Source: Bacteroides sp.
GTDB lineage: Bacteria; Bacteroidota; Bacteroidia; Bacteroidales; Muribaculaceae
Direction: 5' to 3'
DNA: 56,946 nucleotides
NCBI GenBank assembly: GCA_023663525.1
Contig: JAMPHF010000002.1
Location: 492,747 to 549,692, forward strand
This document shows positions 37,070-46,183 of the stretch, in pieces. Every line of letters begins with the position of its first letter. The stretch's first letter is position 1. Both the position numbers and the translations under genes were made by a program. Below the pieces are notes generated by a model that worked only from the letters and a program-made list of their open reading frames with translations, searched no databases and was not told the origin of the DNA.

Positions 37070-38455
37070 ATGATGCATGATTTGAACAAGATAGACAATA
37101 TATATTTTGTCGGTGCGGGCGGCATCGGCATGGCTGCACTCGAACGTTATTTTCTTGCCAAGGGCAAGAAGGTGGCGGGATATGACAGGACTTCGACTGC
37201 GCTGACCGATGAACTTCGCGCCGAGGGGGTTGACATTACGTTCAATGAGGACTCATCGTCTATCCCCGGCGTTTTCCGCGATCCGGCGACCACGCTTGTT
37301 GTCTATACTCCGGCTGTCCCGTCCGATCTGCCTATCCTCGTTTATTTCCGTGAGCATGGATTTGAGGTGATGAAGCGTGCGGCCGTGCTCGGTCTCATCA
37401 CGCGAAACTCGCGCTCGCTTTGCTTTGCCGGAACTCACGGCAAGACCACCACATCATCCCTGGCCGCGCATATCCTGAAAAGCGGTCCAGTCGGGTGCAA
37501 TGCGTTTCTTGGAGGTGAATTGATCAACTATGGCACGAATTTTCTCCTCAGCCCCTCGTCGGACTTCAGCGTCATCGAGGCTGACGAGTTTGACCGTTCG
37601 TTCCACCATCTCACCCCCTACGTGGCTGTCATAACCGCCACCGACCCGGATCATCTTGACATCTACGGCACGGAGGAGGCATATCTCGAAAGTTTCGCGC
37701 ACTTCACCGAGCTGATACGTCCCGACGGTGCGCTCGTCATCCATGAGGATCTGAAACTCAAGCCGCGTCCCGTGGAGGGAGTGCGCGTCTACACATATTC
37801 GCGTGACAAGGGTGACTTCCATGCCGCATACATACGCCGTGAACCGGGCAACATCACGTTTGACATCGTCACTCCGCGCGGCATCATCCGCAACGTCAAT
37901 CTCGGTGTGCCCGTCGAGGTCAATATCGAGAATGCCATCGCTGCTGTTGCCGCCGTGTGTCTGACCAATGCGTGGGCACCCGAGATTATCCGCGAGGCCA
38001 TCAGCAGCTATCGCGGGACAAAACGTCGCTTCGAGACGCATCTCAAGGAGGACAACGGTCGCGGGCATGTGATCATCGATGACTATGCCCATCATCCCGA
38101 GGAGGTGCGCAAATCCATCGAGTCGGTCAAGGCCCTCTATCCCGGACGGCATCTGACAGTGGCTTTCCAGCCACACCTCTACACCCGCACGCGCGACTTC
38201 GCCCCTGAGTTTGCCGACGCGCTCTCAGCGGCCGATTCGCTCGTGCTTCTCGACATCTATCCGGCACGCGAACAGCCGATAGAAGGGGTCACATCGCAAA
38301 TTATCTTTGATAATGTTAAATGTCAAGATAAAATATTAATTAGCAAAGAAAAATTGGTGGAAACGCTGAAAAATCGTAACTTTGACATCCTTCTAACCCT
38401 CGGGGCGGGGGATATAAACACATACATCCCTCAAATCATGGATTCGTTGAAATAG
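37070..38455 (+). CDS. murC: UDP-N-acetylmuramate:L-alanine ligase
   Basis: This 461-residue Mur ligase adds L-Ala to UDP-MurNAc, the first stem-peptide step. VGAGGIGMAALERYFL is the N-terminal nucleotide fold, FAGTHGKTTTSSL (near residues 119-131) is the ATP loop, and VIDDYAHHPEE, FQPHLYTRTRDF and LGAGDINTY are later signatures. Two Met codons (37070, 37073) are possible starts. ftsQ begins 6 bases after the stop. Confidence 0.97.
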   Translation: MMHDLNKIDNIYFVGAGGIGMAALERYFLAKGKKVAGYDRTSTALTDELRAEGVDITFNEDSSSIPGVFRDPATTLVVYTPAVPSDLPILVYFREHGFEVMKRAAVLGLITRNSRSLCFAGTHGKTTTSSLAAHILKSGPVGCNAFLGGELINYGTNFLLSPSSDFSVIEADEFDRSFHHLTPYVAVITATDPDHLDIYGTEEAYLESFAHFTELIRPDGALVIHEDLKLKPRPVEGVRVYTYSRDKGDFHAAYIRREPGNITFDIVTPRGIIRNVNLGVPVEVNIENAIAAVAAVCLTNAWAPEIIREAISSYRGTKRRFETHLKEDNGRGHVIIDDYAHHPEEVRKSIESVKALYPGRHLTVAFQPHLYTRTRDFAPEFADALSAADSLVLLDIYPAREQPIEGVTSQIIFDNVKCQDKILISKEKLVETLKNRNFDILLTLGAGDINTYIPQIMDSLK

Positions 38456-38461
38456 TCCGGA

Positions 38462-39421
38462 TTGAAGGAATGTCAGGACAAAATAAAAAAACAGCTCGTT
38501 AATAGATACTTCATGTCACGCTATCTGCAGGTCATATTCTCGTTAATGCTTGTCGTCTATCTTGTTGTCGCCATCTCGATGACGGTCACGACCCCCGACA
38601 CGCAGGTCTGCCGTGCCTTCGAGATTACTGTCGAGGGCAATGACGGTGCAGGCTCACGGCGGTTTGTCACACCGGCAGAACTCGCGCGAGAACTTGACTC
38701 GCTCCCCGAGAAGGCTCCCGGGATGGCTCTCGCTAACATCAACACCCAGGAGATTCGCCGTCACCTGCTCGGTCTCGACAAAATCGAGGACGTGGAAGTG
38801 CTCCGTCTGACGGACGGGACAATCCGCGTGAATGCCACTCCCATCATACCTGTGGCGCGAGTGTTTGACAACGGTGAGTCATACTACATCAACAAGACCG
38901 GCAAGCAGGTGAGCGCCGATGCCCGCTATCATAAAGATGTCCCGCTCATCGAGGGCCATTTCACCGACAGTGTCTTCACTCCGCAGTCATTGTTGCCGCT
39001 GTTGAACTATATTGCCGCCGACTCAGTGTGGAACTCCTACATCTCAATGATAAAGGTGAAATCGCCCACTGACATAATACTTGTGCCTGCCATCCGCGAG
39101 CATGTCATCAATATCGGCGCGCCCGACCATTTCGATGACAAGTTCGCCCGACTGAAGAAGTTCTACTCCGAAGTGCTTCCCCGTCAGGGTTGGGAGAAGT
39201 ATGACACGCTTTCTCTCAAATGGCGCGGACAGCTTGTGGCGACCAAACGTATGCGCGCAGTCCCCAATGTCGCTGTCGTCAACTATGATGACGATGAGGC
39301 CGTTGACATGGGAACTATGCTTGCAGGCGACGATGTGGCCCCGGGTCAGACCGTCCCCGGAGTGGAAGCCCACTCCGAGAAACCGATTCCGGCAAGGGTG
39401 GTGACAAAGAAACAAGAGTAA
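38462..39421 (+). CDS. ftsQ: Cell division protein FtsQ
   Basis: This 319-residue bitopic protein has the FtsQ layout: a short cytoplasmic N-terminus, one membrane span (LQVIFSLMLVVYLVVAISM), and a periplasmic POTRA-like region followed by a beta domain (FEITVEGNDGAG, ANINTQEIRRHLLGLDKIEDVEV). It bridges early and late divisome proteins. The TTG start at 38462 couples it to murC; an ATG at 38513 would still leave the whole membrane span. A Pro/Lys-rich tail ends the protein. Confidence 0.88.
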   Translation: MKECQDKIKKQLVNRYFMSRYLQVIFSLMLVVYLVVAISMTVTTPDTQVCRAFEITVEGNDGAGSRRFVTPAELARELDSLPEKAPGMALANINTQEIRRHLLGLDKIEDVEVLRLTDGTIRVNATPIIPVARVFDNGESYYINKTGKQVSADARYHKDVPLIEGHFTDSVFTPQSLLPLLNYIAADSVWNSYISMIKVKSPTDIILVPAIREHVINIGAPDHFDDKFARLKKFYSEVLPRQGWEKYDTLSLKWRGQLVATKRMRAVPNVAVVNYDDDEAVDMGTMLAGDDVAPGQTVPGVEAHSEKPIPARVVTKKQE

Positions 39422-39463
39422 ACCAGATTAAACATACATCCCGTTTAAACATATATCCTGCTA

Positions 39464-41230
39464 ATGGAAGAAAAATATATAGTGGCTCTCGAAATAGGGA
39501 GTTCAAAAATCAAGGGTGCCATAGGCATAGTCGATGCCTCAGGTGCTTTGAGCGTCAAGACTGTCGAGGAGGAGAAACTGACGGAAAGTGTGCGCTACGG
39601 GTGCATACGCAATATCCTTGAAACCACTAATGCGATACGCAGTGTGATCACACGGCTTGAGCAGCGTGAGCCCCAGCGCAAGATCACGGGTGTCTACGTG
39701 TCGATCGGAGGTCGCTCGCTCATGTCGAAAGACATTGAAGTGGAGCGTCGCCTTGCTTCGCCGATGGAGATCACCAACGATCTCATCGTCGATATCATCA
39801 ACGAGGCCATGAACGAGCAGCTTCATGAACGCACCATTGTTGACGTGCTTCCAAAGGAATTCAGTGTCGATAAGATGTCCACGAGAAGTGTCGTGGGTAC
39901 TTTCGGCTCACACATAAATGCGCGGCTGAACCTAATCAGTTGCCGGTCGATGCTGATGCGCAATCTCAACATGGTGCTTGACGAGCGTCTGCATCTCAAC
40001 ATCCACAATGTGTTCGTGCGTCCCATCGCCGAGGCAAACCTCGTGCTGTTCAACGAGGAGAAGCGTCAGGGGTGCATGTTTGTCGATTGCGGTGCCGACA
40101 CGACCACAGTCGCCATCTACAAGAACGGAGTGCTTGCCTATCTCTCGACCCTCCCGATGGGGTCGCGCAACATCACCCGCGACATCACGGCTCTCAATTT
40201 CACCGAGGAGCGTGCCGAGGAGCTGAAGATAGAGGGCGGCAATGCCATTTCGACGCCTGACCCGATGGCAGCTCCGCACAAGGGTGTCGGGGTTGATTTC
40301 AATCAGATCAATAACTATGTGGCAGCCCGTGCGGGTGAGATTATCTCAAATATCAACGAGCAGTTGAAATATGCCGGAATGAGCGCCGAGATGTTGCCCG
40401 GAGGAATCATCCTCGTGGGTCGCGGAGCCAAACTCAATGGTTTTGACCGCCGCCTTGAAAGCGTCACTTCGATGAAGGTGCGCTACGGTGCGCCCGCCAA
40501 CCGCATCCGCATTCTCGACGGTCGCCTGAACGGCGCGGACAACGTGGACGTTATCTCTATCCTTGCCATGGCAGCAAAGGAAAATGAGGTGTGTGAGTGC
40601 ATGGAACGCATCATGCCCGAATACACCACCCCGCTCCACCAGCACGCACCGCAGATGCAGGAATCGGCATACGGTGGTGGTGAGGCTGCAGCTTCCTATA
40701 ATCAGCCTTCGCAGTATCCCTATCAGCAGCAGGGACAACAGAGTCAGCAGTCCTATCAGCCTCAACAGCCACAGCCCCGTCAGCAGCAGGCATACCAGCC
40801 CCGGCAACAGGCCGCGGCATATCAGCAACCGCAGCAGCAACAATATCAACCCCAGCAGCCGACCTTTCAGCAACCGCAGCAACAACAGGCTTATCAGCCC
40901 CAACAGCAGCAGCCCCAGGGTCAGCAGGCTTATCAGCCGCAGCAGCCTCAACAGCAGGCTCAAGGTCAGCAGGCATATCAGCCTCAACAGCCGGGCGGCT
41001 ATCCCTATCATGCGGGTCAGCAGGCCTATCAGGCTCCGCAGACATACAACAATCCATACAGTCAGCAGGCTCGCAATATAACAGCCGCCGAACCCTCGGA
41101 GGAGGCAGCCTCTGAGACCCGCGCCCCTGAGCGCAAAAAGAGCAAGCTGTCAAAATTCTTTGACGGTATGCGTGAGCGTGTGACCATCCTTCTGAGCGAA
41201 CCGGTGGATGATGACGATTCCGACAATTGA
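39464..41230 (+). CDS. ftsA: Cell division protein FtsA with long Gln/Pro-rich linker
   Basis: A 588-residue actin-like ATPase that tethers FtsZ to the membrane; usual FtsA length is about 420. The core runs to about residue 395: VALEIGSSKIKGAIG, the 1C domain with VYVSIGGRSLMSK, FVDCGADTTTVAIYKNG and GGIILVGRGAKLNG. Residues about 395-540 are a low-complexity stretch dominated by Gln, Pro, Tyr and Ala, with repeated words such as QAYQPQQP. The last 28 residues (KLSKFFDGMRERVTILLSEP) form an amphipathic helix typical of the FtsA membrane anchor. The linker therefore separates core and anchor. Confidence 0.95.
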   Translation: MEEKYIVALEIGSSKIKGAIGIVDASGALSVKTVEEEKLTESVRYGCIRNILETTNAIRSVITRLEQREPQRKITGVYVSIGGRSLMSKDIEVERRLASPMEITNDLIVDIINEAMNEQLHERTIVDVLPKEFSVDKMSTRSVVGTFGSHINARLNLISCRSMLMRNLNMVLDERLHLNIHNVFVRPIAEANLVLFNEEKRQGCMFVDCGADTTTVAIYKNGVLAYLSTLPMGSRNITRDITALNFTEERAEELKIEGGNAISTPDPMAAPHKGVGVDFNQINNYVAARAGEIISNINEQLKYAGMSAEMLPGGIILVGRGAKLNGFDRRLESVTSMKVRYGAPANRIRILDGRLNGADNVDVISILAMAAKENEVCECMERIMPEYTTPLHQHAPQMQESAYGGGEAAASYNQPSQYPYQQQGQQSQQSYQPQQPQPRQQQAYQPRQQAAAYQQPQQQQYQPQQPTFQQPQQQQAYQPQQQQPQGQQAYQPQQPQQQAQGQQAYQPQQPGGYPYHAGQQAYQAPQTYNNPYSQQARNITAAEPSEEAASETRAPERKKSKLSKFFDGMRERVTILLSEPVDDDDSDN

Positions 41231-41317
41231 TGGAATCCTGTCGCATTCCGCCTATGATATACATAAGTTATAGTTTAGAATAGAAATACATTTCACAATC
41301 CCCCATCCTAATAGAAA

Positions 41318-42772
41318 ATGGACGAAAACAACAATCAATATAATAATCAGGATCTCGCTGATTCATCTGCATTCAAAGGCAATGTCACGGCTCCTGACCT
41401 TGCCTGCAACATTATGGCCATCGGTGTGGGTGGCGGCGGTAACAACGCTGTCAACCACATGTATGAGCAGGGTATAAAGAGCGTGTCATTTGTCAACATC
41501 AACACTGACCGTCAGGCTCTCTGCCACTCCAAAGTGCCGAATACGCTTGAGATTGGCAACGGACTGGGTGCAGGAAACAAACCGGAGGTTGCGCGCGATT
41601 TCGCTGAGGAGAGTGCCGACCAGATTGCGGCTCTCTTTGATGACCAGACAAAAATGGTGTTCATCACCGCCGGTATGGGTGGAGGAACAGGCACGGGTGC
41701 TGCGCCTGTCGTGGCCCGCATAGCCAAGGAGCGCGGTCTGCTCACCATCGGTATCGTCACCATCCCCTTCCTCTTTGAAGGGCAGAAGAAAATCAAGAAG
41801 GCGATTGCCGGTGCTGACGAGATGGCAAAGCATGTCGATGCGCTCCTCGTCATCAACAACGAGCGTCTCGGCGAGATCTACGGTGATTTCAATTTCATCA
41901 ATGCGTTCGGTAAGGCGGATGATACTCTCTCGATTGCAGCCCGCTCCATTTCCGAACTCATCACTTGCAACGGTCTCATAAACCTTGACTTCAACGATGT
42001 TGACACCACTCTCCGCGACGGTGGCGCAGCCATCATCTCGACCGGCTATGGTGAGGGTGAGAACCGTGTGACGAAGGCTATCCAGGATGCCCTCAACTCG
42101 CCTCTGTTGAAGAACCGTGACATTCTTGGCTCGAAGAAACTACTGTTCAATCTCTACATCAACCCGAACACCGAGTTCCTCATGAGCGAGACAAATGAAA
42201 TTACCGATTTCATAAGCTCAATGACCACTGAGGTTGACATCATCTGGGGTGTCGGTTTCGACGAGACTCTTGGTGAGGGTGTCAAGATGACAATTCTTGC
42301 TGCCGGATTCGATGTGACTCTCCGCGAGGAGGAGGAAGACATCGTGGCGCAGGGCGGTGGCATGAAGGGATTCTCTTTCCCGGGTAAAGGTGGCAGCCGT
42401 CCGGCCAAACCGTCCACACCCGCGCCATCAGCCGTCACAGGCTCTCCGGCGGCTTCGCAACAGCACGACGCTCCCGTGGCGAAACCCAAGCCTGCGGCTG
42501 CCGAGGTGACGGATGAACGTCTGGCCGAGGAGTATGGCATTTCTAAAATTAAGGATCTGACGGAAGGCAAGGATCGTCCATCAACGATAATACTTGGAAT
42601 CGATCAGCTCGACGATGACAGCATTTGTGACATCCTTGAGAAATATCCGACCTATAAGCGTGACCGCAAGATTGTGGAGAGCGTCCGTACGGGCATGTCG
42701 GACTTCAGCATGTCCCATTCATCATCAGTCTCCCAGTCGGGCAATTCACCGCAGACTTTCGTGTTCGGATAA
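41318..42772 (+). CDS. ftsZ: Cell division protein FtsZ
   Basis: This 484-residue tubulin-like GTPase forms the Z ring. GVGGGGNNAVNHMYE near residue 33, the GTP-binding GGGTGTGAAPV near residues 121-131 and the T7-loop NLDFNDVDTTL are present. A Pro/Ala-rich linker (near residues 350-400) precedes a second conserved patch, RLAEEYGISKIKDL. The C-terminal tail ends SPQTFVFG and differs from the E. coli FtsA-binding peptide, so the docking peptide may be lineage-specific. The last gene of the cluster. Confidence 0.98.
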   Translation: MDENNNQYNNQDLADSSAFKGNVTAPDLACNIMAIGVGGGGNNAVNHMYEQGIKSVSFVNINTDRQALCHSKVPNTLEIGNGLGAGNKPEVARDFAEESADQIAALFDDQTKMVFITAGMGGGTGTGAAPVVARIAKERGLLTIGIVTIPFLFEGQKKIKKAIAGADEMAKHVDALLVINNERLGEIYGDFNFINAFGKADDTLSIAARSISELITCNGLINLDFNDVDTTLRDGGAAIISTGYGEGENRVTKAIQDALNSPLLKNRDILGSKKLLFNLYINPNTEFLMSETNEITDFISSMTTEVDIIWGVGFDETLGEGVKMTILAAGFDVTLREEEEDIVAQGGGMKGFSFPGKGGSRPAKPSTPAPSAVTGSPAASQQHDAPVAKPKPAAAEVTDERLAEEYGISKIKDLTEGKDRPSTIILGIDQLDDDSICDILEKYPTYKRDRKIVESVRTGMSDFSMSHSSSVSQSGNSPQTFVFG

Positions 42773-42795
42773 AATCCGTACAAACGGACCATCAA

Positions 42796-42862
42796 AGATC
42801 GCACAATATACAGACAGGGCACACGCCGAAAGCGTGTACCCTGTCTGTATATTGTGCGATCT
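42796..42862. terminator. Very long hairpin after ftsZ
   Basis: The arms at 42796-42826 and 42832-42862 pair over 31 bases with a single mismatch and a 5-base loop. It separates the convergent ftsZ and S41 protease genes and likely stops both. Confidence 0.9.
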
Positions 42863-42877
42863 AAGCTGTGTTGCTGT

Positions 42878-45800
42878 TTATTTCTGAGAGTCGATGTCGT
42901 TGAGGAGGGTGGTGACGGCTGCCGAAATCTGGTCATCTATGCCGAGGATGATCTTGGCGGGGTCATTGGCCACTTTCACATCGGGTTCGAGCTGTGTGTT
43001 CTCAAGATAATTGCCCTCAGCGGTCTTGAAGCCTACGACCGGAATGCCGAATGTCAGTTCCGGATCCTGCATCTTCACCCAGTTGACCGAACTCATGGTG
43101 CCGGGGACGGGCATACCGACAATCTTGCCGAGACCTACCTTGCGGTAGACCCAGGGAGTGCCGTGAGCGTTGGAGTAGTTGGCCTCGCCGGTGAGCATGA
43201 TCGACGGTTTGTTCCATCGGCGTGAGGGCATTTCGCCTGCCACTACACCCTTGATTTCCTGAGTGAGATATTTCTTGCCGCTGAAAAGCACCTCGATGTC
43301 CTCATGCAGACGGCCGCCGCCATTGAAACGAGTGTCGATGACGATACCGTCACGTTCGTTGTATTTGCCGAGGAGGTCGGCATAGATGGTGCGGTAGCTT
43401 TCATCGTTCATCGAGCGGATGTGCACGTAGCCGAGACGGCCGCCGGAGAGTGAATCCACGAGGTGAGCGTTGCGTTTCACCCATCGGTCATAGAGAAGGT
43501 CGGTTATGACGTTGACGGGAAGCACCACTTCTTCATCTTTCTCGCCGGAGGGGAGAGTGAAGCTGACGAGGGTTTTCTGTCGGGCTATGTCGTTGAAAAG
43601 TGGGGTGTAGTCGCTCTCCGCATCAATGGTATTGCCGTTGATTGCGGTGACGATGGCTCCGGGCTTCATTTTTGTGTCGGCATGGTCAAACGGACCGCCT
43701 TCGATGATCTCGGCCACTTTCAGTCCGGGTCCGTCATAGCTCATGTCGTAGAGGAGACCTATTGAGGCAGTGCGTTCGTTAGCTCCGGGACCGTAATAGC
43801 GGGTACCGGTGTGCGAGACGTTGAGTTCGCCAAGTAGTTCACTTGTCATTTCGGCGAAATCCGCGTTGTGGTTGATATGAGGGAGGAACTTGCGGTAAGC
43901 CTCGCTCATCTTTGCCCAATCCACGCCGTGCATGTCGGGATCGAAGAAACGCTTGTCTTCCTCTTTCAGTATATAGTCATAGAGATAAGTGCGCTCGGCT
44001 TCCGGATCGAGTTTCTGGCGACCGCTGATGGCTATACGCTCCATTTTTCCGCCGGGAAGACTCATCTTGCGCATCGATGTGCCTCCGAGCAGGAAGAGGT
44101 TTTTGCCTGCTGCGTCGGGAATCATCGATAATGATCCGGCGTCGAGTTTGTTGGCGAGGCTCACGTCGCCTTTGCGGAGATTCTTCTTCCAGAGGTCATA
44201 GCCCCCGTCAAATGCTGAGAGGAACCACAGTGTCTCGCCTTTGTCGTCGATATATACGTCGGCCATGTCAGAGGAGAACGGAGTCAAGCGGACTATGCGG
44301 TCACCGATTCCTTCGAGTTCGATATTGATGTCCTTGGAATCCTTTTTGGCGTTTGAATCATCCTTCTTGCCGTCCTTGGAGTCGGATTTCTTCGAGTCGG
44401 CTGCTTTGTCGTCCTTTTTCTTGCGTGAGGCTTTAAGCTCGTCCTGAATGGCGAGGTCCTCGGGCGAGAGACGGTAGCGGTCGTAGGCGGCCTGATTCAT
44501 GAACACAAGGAGTGCATCATACTGTGATCCCCATGAGGCCTGGCTGCGCATACCGTAGCGGTCGCTGACGAAAAGTATGGCATCGCCTCCCATCACCCAG
44601 CGGGGTGAATAGTTGGAATATGAGGAGTTGGTGATGTTGGTGATGTCGCCGGTCGAGGCATTGATGATAGCGATGTCGTAGTAGGGGCTGCGGCGGTGCA
44701 TATCAACCTCGGCTGTGAGCCATTTGCTGTCGGGCGACCATGAGTAGTTGAGTGTGCCGGTGCGCGAGTTGCAGATGTTGCCGTTGGTGAGCTGCTTCAC
44801 CTTCTTTGTGTCGAGATCCATGACGGCGATGTCGCGGCGATTGATTGTAAAGGCCATTTTTTTGCCGTCAGGCGAGATTTCGGGGTTCGCGCGGTCAATC
44901 TTGTCGGAGGGTTTGAACACCGGCTCCTCGTTGATGAGGGTGGCGTTGGGAAAGTTGGGATCATCATCGCGGGCGATTGTGGCACGGTAGATGTTGAAGT
45001 GTCCGTCGCGGTCAGAGGTGTAGTAGAGCGTGCGGTTGTCCTTGCCCCAGCTCACGGAACTTTCGGCCTGCGGTGTTGAGGTTATCTGCTTTGTAGTGGG
45101 ATATTCGACAGAGGTGACGAAGACATCGCCACGGTTCACGAATGCCACCTGCTTTCCGTCAGGCGAGGGGACTGCGCCGAGTGTGCCCATGGTGAATTTG
45201 CGGGTATAGTCCTGCTTGGCTTCGTCGGCGGTAATGTTGATGTTCACCTTAGCCGGTTTTCCACCCTGGCGCATGGTGTAGATTTCACCGTCGTAAGTGA
45301 AGGCGAGAGTCCCGTCGGCACCTTGCGAGAGGAAGCGCACGGGGTGGGTCTTGAAGTTGGTGAGGGCTGTCGGTTTTGAAAGGTCGTTGACGGGAGCGGA
45401 GTAGACATTGAATGTTCCGCCGTCACGCTCGCTGAGGAAGTAGAGGGTCTTGCCATCGGGGCTTACGACCGGGCTACGGTCTTCGCCGGGATGGTTGGTG
45501 AGGTTGGTGTGGCGGCCTGTGTTTGCGTCATATTTCCAGATCTCGCGTGTGACGGACGAGGTGTGGTGCTTGCGCCATTGGTCTTCATTGCCCTTGCGGT
45601 CAACGTAGATGAATGATTTCTTGTCGGGGAGGAAGCTGAGGGCCTCGGCGGGAGTCGAGAGGATCTGTCGCGGACGGCCACCGGTCACGGGCACTGAATA
45701 CAGCTCCGTCTGCCATGCTGCCGGAAAGAGGAGTGCGCCGGGTGCGTCCTGAATCACGGCGGAGTATAGCACCGACTTGCCGTCTGGGGTGAAGCCTTGG

Positions 45801-46132
45801 GGGATTTCTGCCGCTGAGTTGAATGTCAGGCGTGTGGCCTCACCGCCGTTGACATCCATGATATAGACATCCGAGCCTCCTTCGCGGTCACTCGCAAATG
45901 CTATTTTTTTCCCGTCGGGTGACCATACGGGATCGGATTCGTAGGATTGTACTGTGGTGAGCTGTCGGGCCTCGCCACCGTTGACGGGGACGGTGTAGAT
46001 GTCGCCTTTGTAGGTGAAAGCGATCGTTGAGCCGTCAGGCGAGATGTGGACATCGCGGAGCCATAGCGGGGTGACTGCCCCCGCGCCGAGCGATGCGCTC
46101 ATGAGGATTGCACTCAGAATTGATTTTTTCAT
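42878..46132 (-). CDS. Tricorn-like S41 family peptidase
   Basis: A 1084-residue exported protein (signal peptide MKKSILSAILMSASLGAGA). The first 550 residues are WD40/TolB-like beta-propeller repeats (WSPDGKKIAFASDREGGSD and many SPDGK blocks). A Lys/Asp/Ser-rich low-complexity patch lies near residues 570-600 (KKDDKAADSKKSDSKDGKKD). A tricorn C1-like helical part follows, then a PDZ domain (GLLYDMSYDGPGLKVAEIIE), then the S41 protease fold with DGIVIDTRFNGGGRL and the catalytic Ser in GEANYSNAHG near residue 985. Probably a periplasmic oligomeric protease. It lies 51 bases after the EamA gene in the same direction. Confidence 0.93.
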   Translation of the reverse strand: MKKSILSAILMSASLGAGAVTPLWLRDVHISPDGSTIAFTYKGDIYTVPVNGGEARQLTTVQSYESDPVWSPDGKKIAFASDREGGSDVYIMDVNGGEATRLTFNSAAEIPQGFTPDGKSVLYSAVIQDAPGALLFPAAWQTELYSVPVTGGRPRQILSTPAEALSFLPDKKSFIYVDRKGNEDQWRKHHTSSVTREIWKYDANTGRHTNLTNHPGEDRSPVVSPDGKTLYFLSERDGGTFNVYSAPVNDLSKPTALTNFKTHPVRFLSQGADGTLAFTYDGEIYTMRQGGKPAKVNINITADEAKQDYTRKFTMGTLGAVPSPDGKQVAFVNRGDVFVTSVEYPTTKQITSTPQAESSVSWGKDNRTLYYTSDRDGHFNIYRATIARDDDPNFPNATLINEEPVFKPSDKIDRANPEISPDGKKMAFTINRRDIAVMDLDTKKVKQLTNGNICNSRTGTLNYSWSPDSKWLTAEVDMHRRSPYYDIAIINASTGDITNITNSSYSNYSPRWVMGGDAILFVSDRYGMRSQASWGSQYDALLVFMNQAAYDRYRLSPEDLAIQDELKASRKKKDDKAADSKKSDSKDGKKDDSNAKKDSKDINIELEGIGDRIVRLTPFSSDMADVYIDDKGETLWFLSAFDGGYDLWKKNLRKGDVSLANKLDAGSLSMIPDAAGKNLFLLGGTSMRKMSLPGGKMERIAISGRQKLDPEAERTYLYDYILKEEDKRFFDPDMHGVDWAKMSEAYRKFLPHINHNADFAEMTSELLGELNVSHTGTRYYGPGANERTASIGLLYDMSYDGPGLKVAEIIEGGPFDHADTKMKPGAIVTAINGNTIDAESDYTPLFNDIARQKTLVSFTLPSGEKDEEVVLPVNVITDLLYDRWVKRNAHLVDSLSGGRLGYVHIRSMNDESYRTIYADLLGKYNERDGIVIDTRFNGGGRLHEDIEVLFSGKKYLTQEIKGVVAGEMPSRRWNKPSIMLTGEANYSNAHGTPWVYRKVGLGKIVGMPVPGTMSSVNWVKMQDPELTFGIPVVGFKTAEGNYLENTQLEPDVKVANDPAKIILGIDDQISAAVTTLLNDIDSQK

Positions 46133-46183
46133 GTGATATTGTATATACTATGTTTTTGACATTATAGACATACTCTCTTACTC

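Noticed and set aside
40346..41264. Minus-strand and alternate-frame open frames opposite the Gln-rich part of ftsA
   Set aside because: The repeated CAG/CAA codons leave long open frames in other readings (Leu-rich on the minus strand). They are composition artefacts over a clear ftsA gene.
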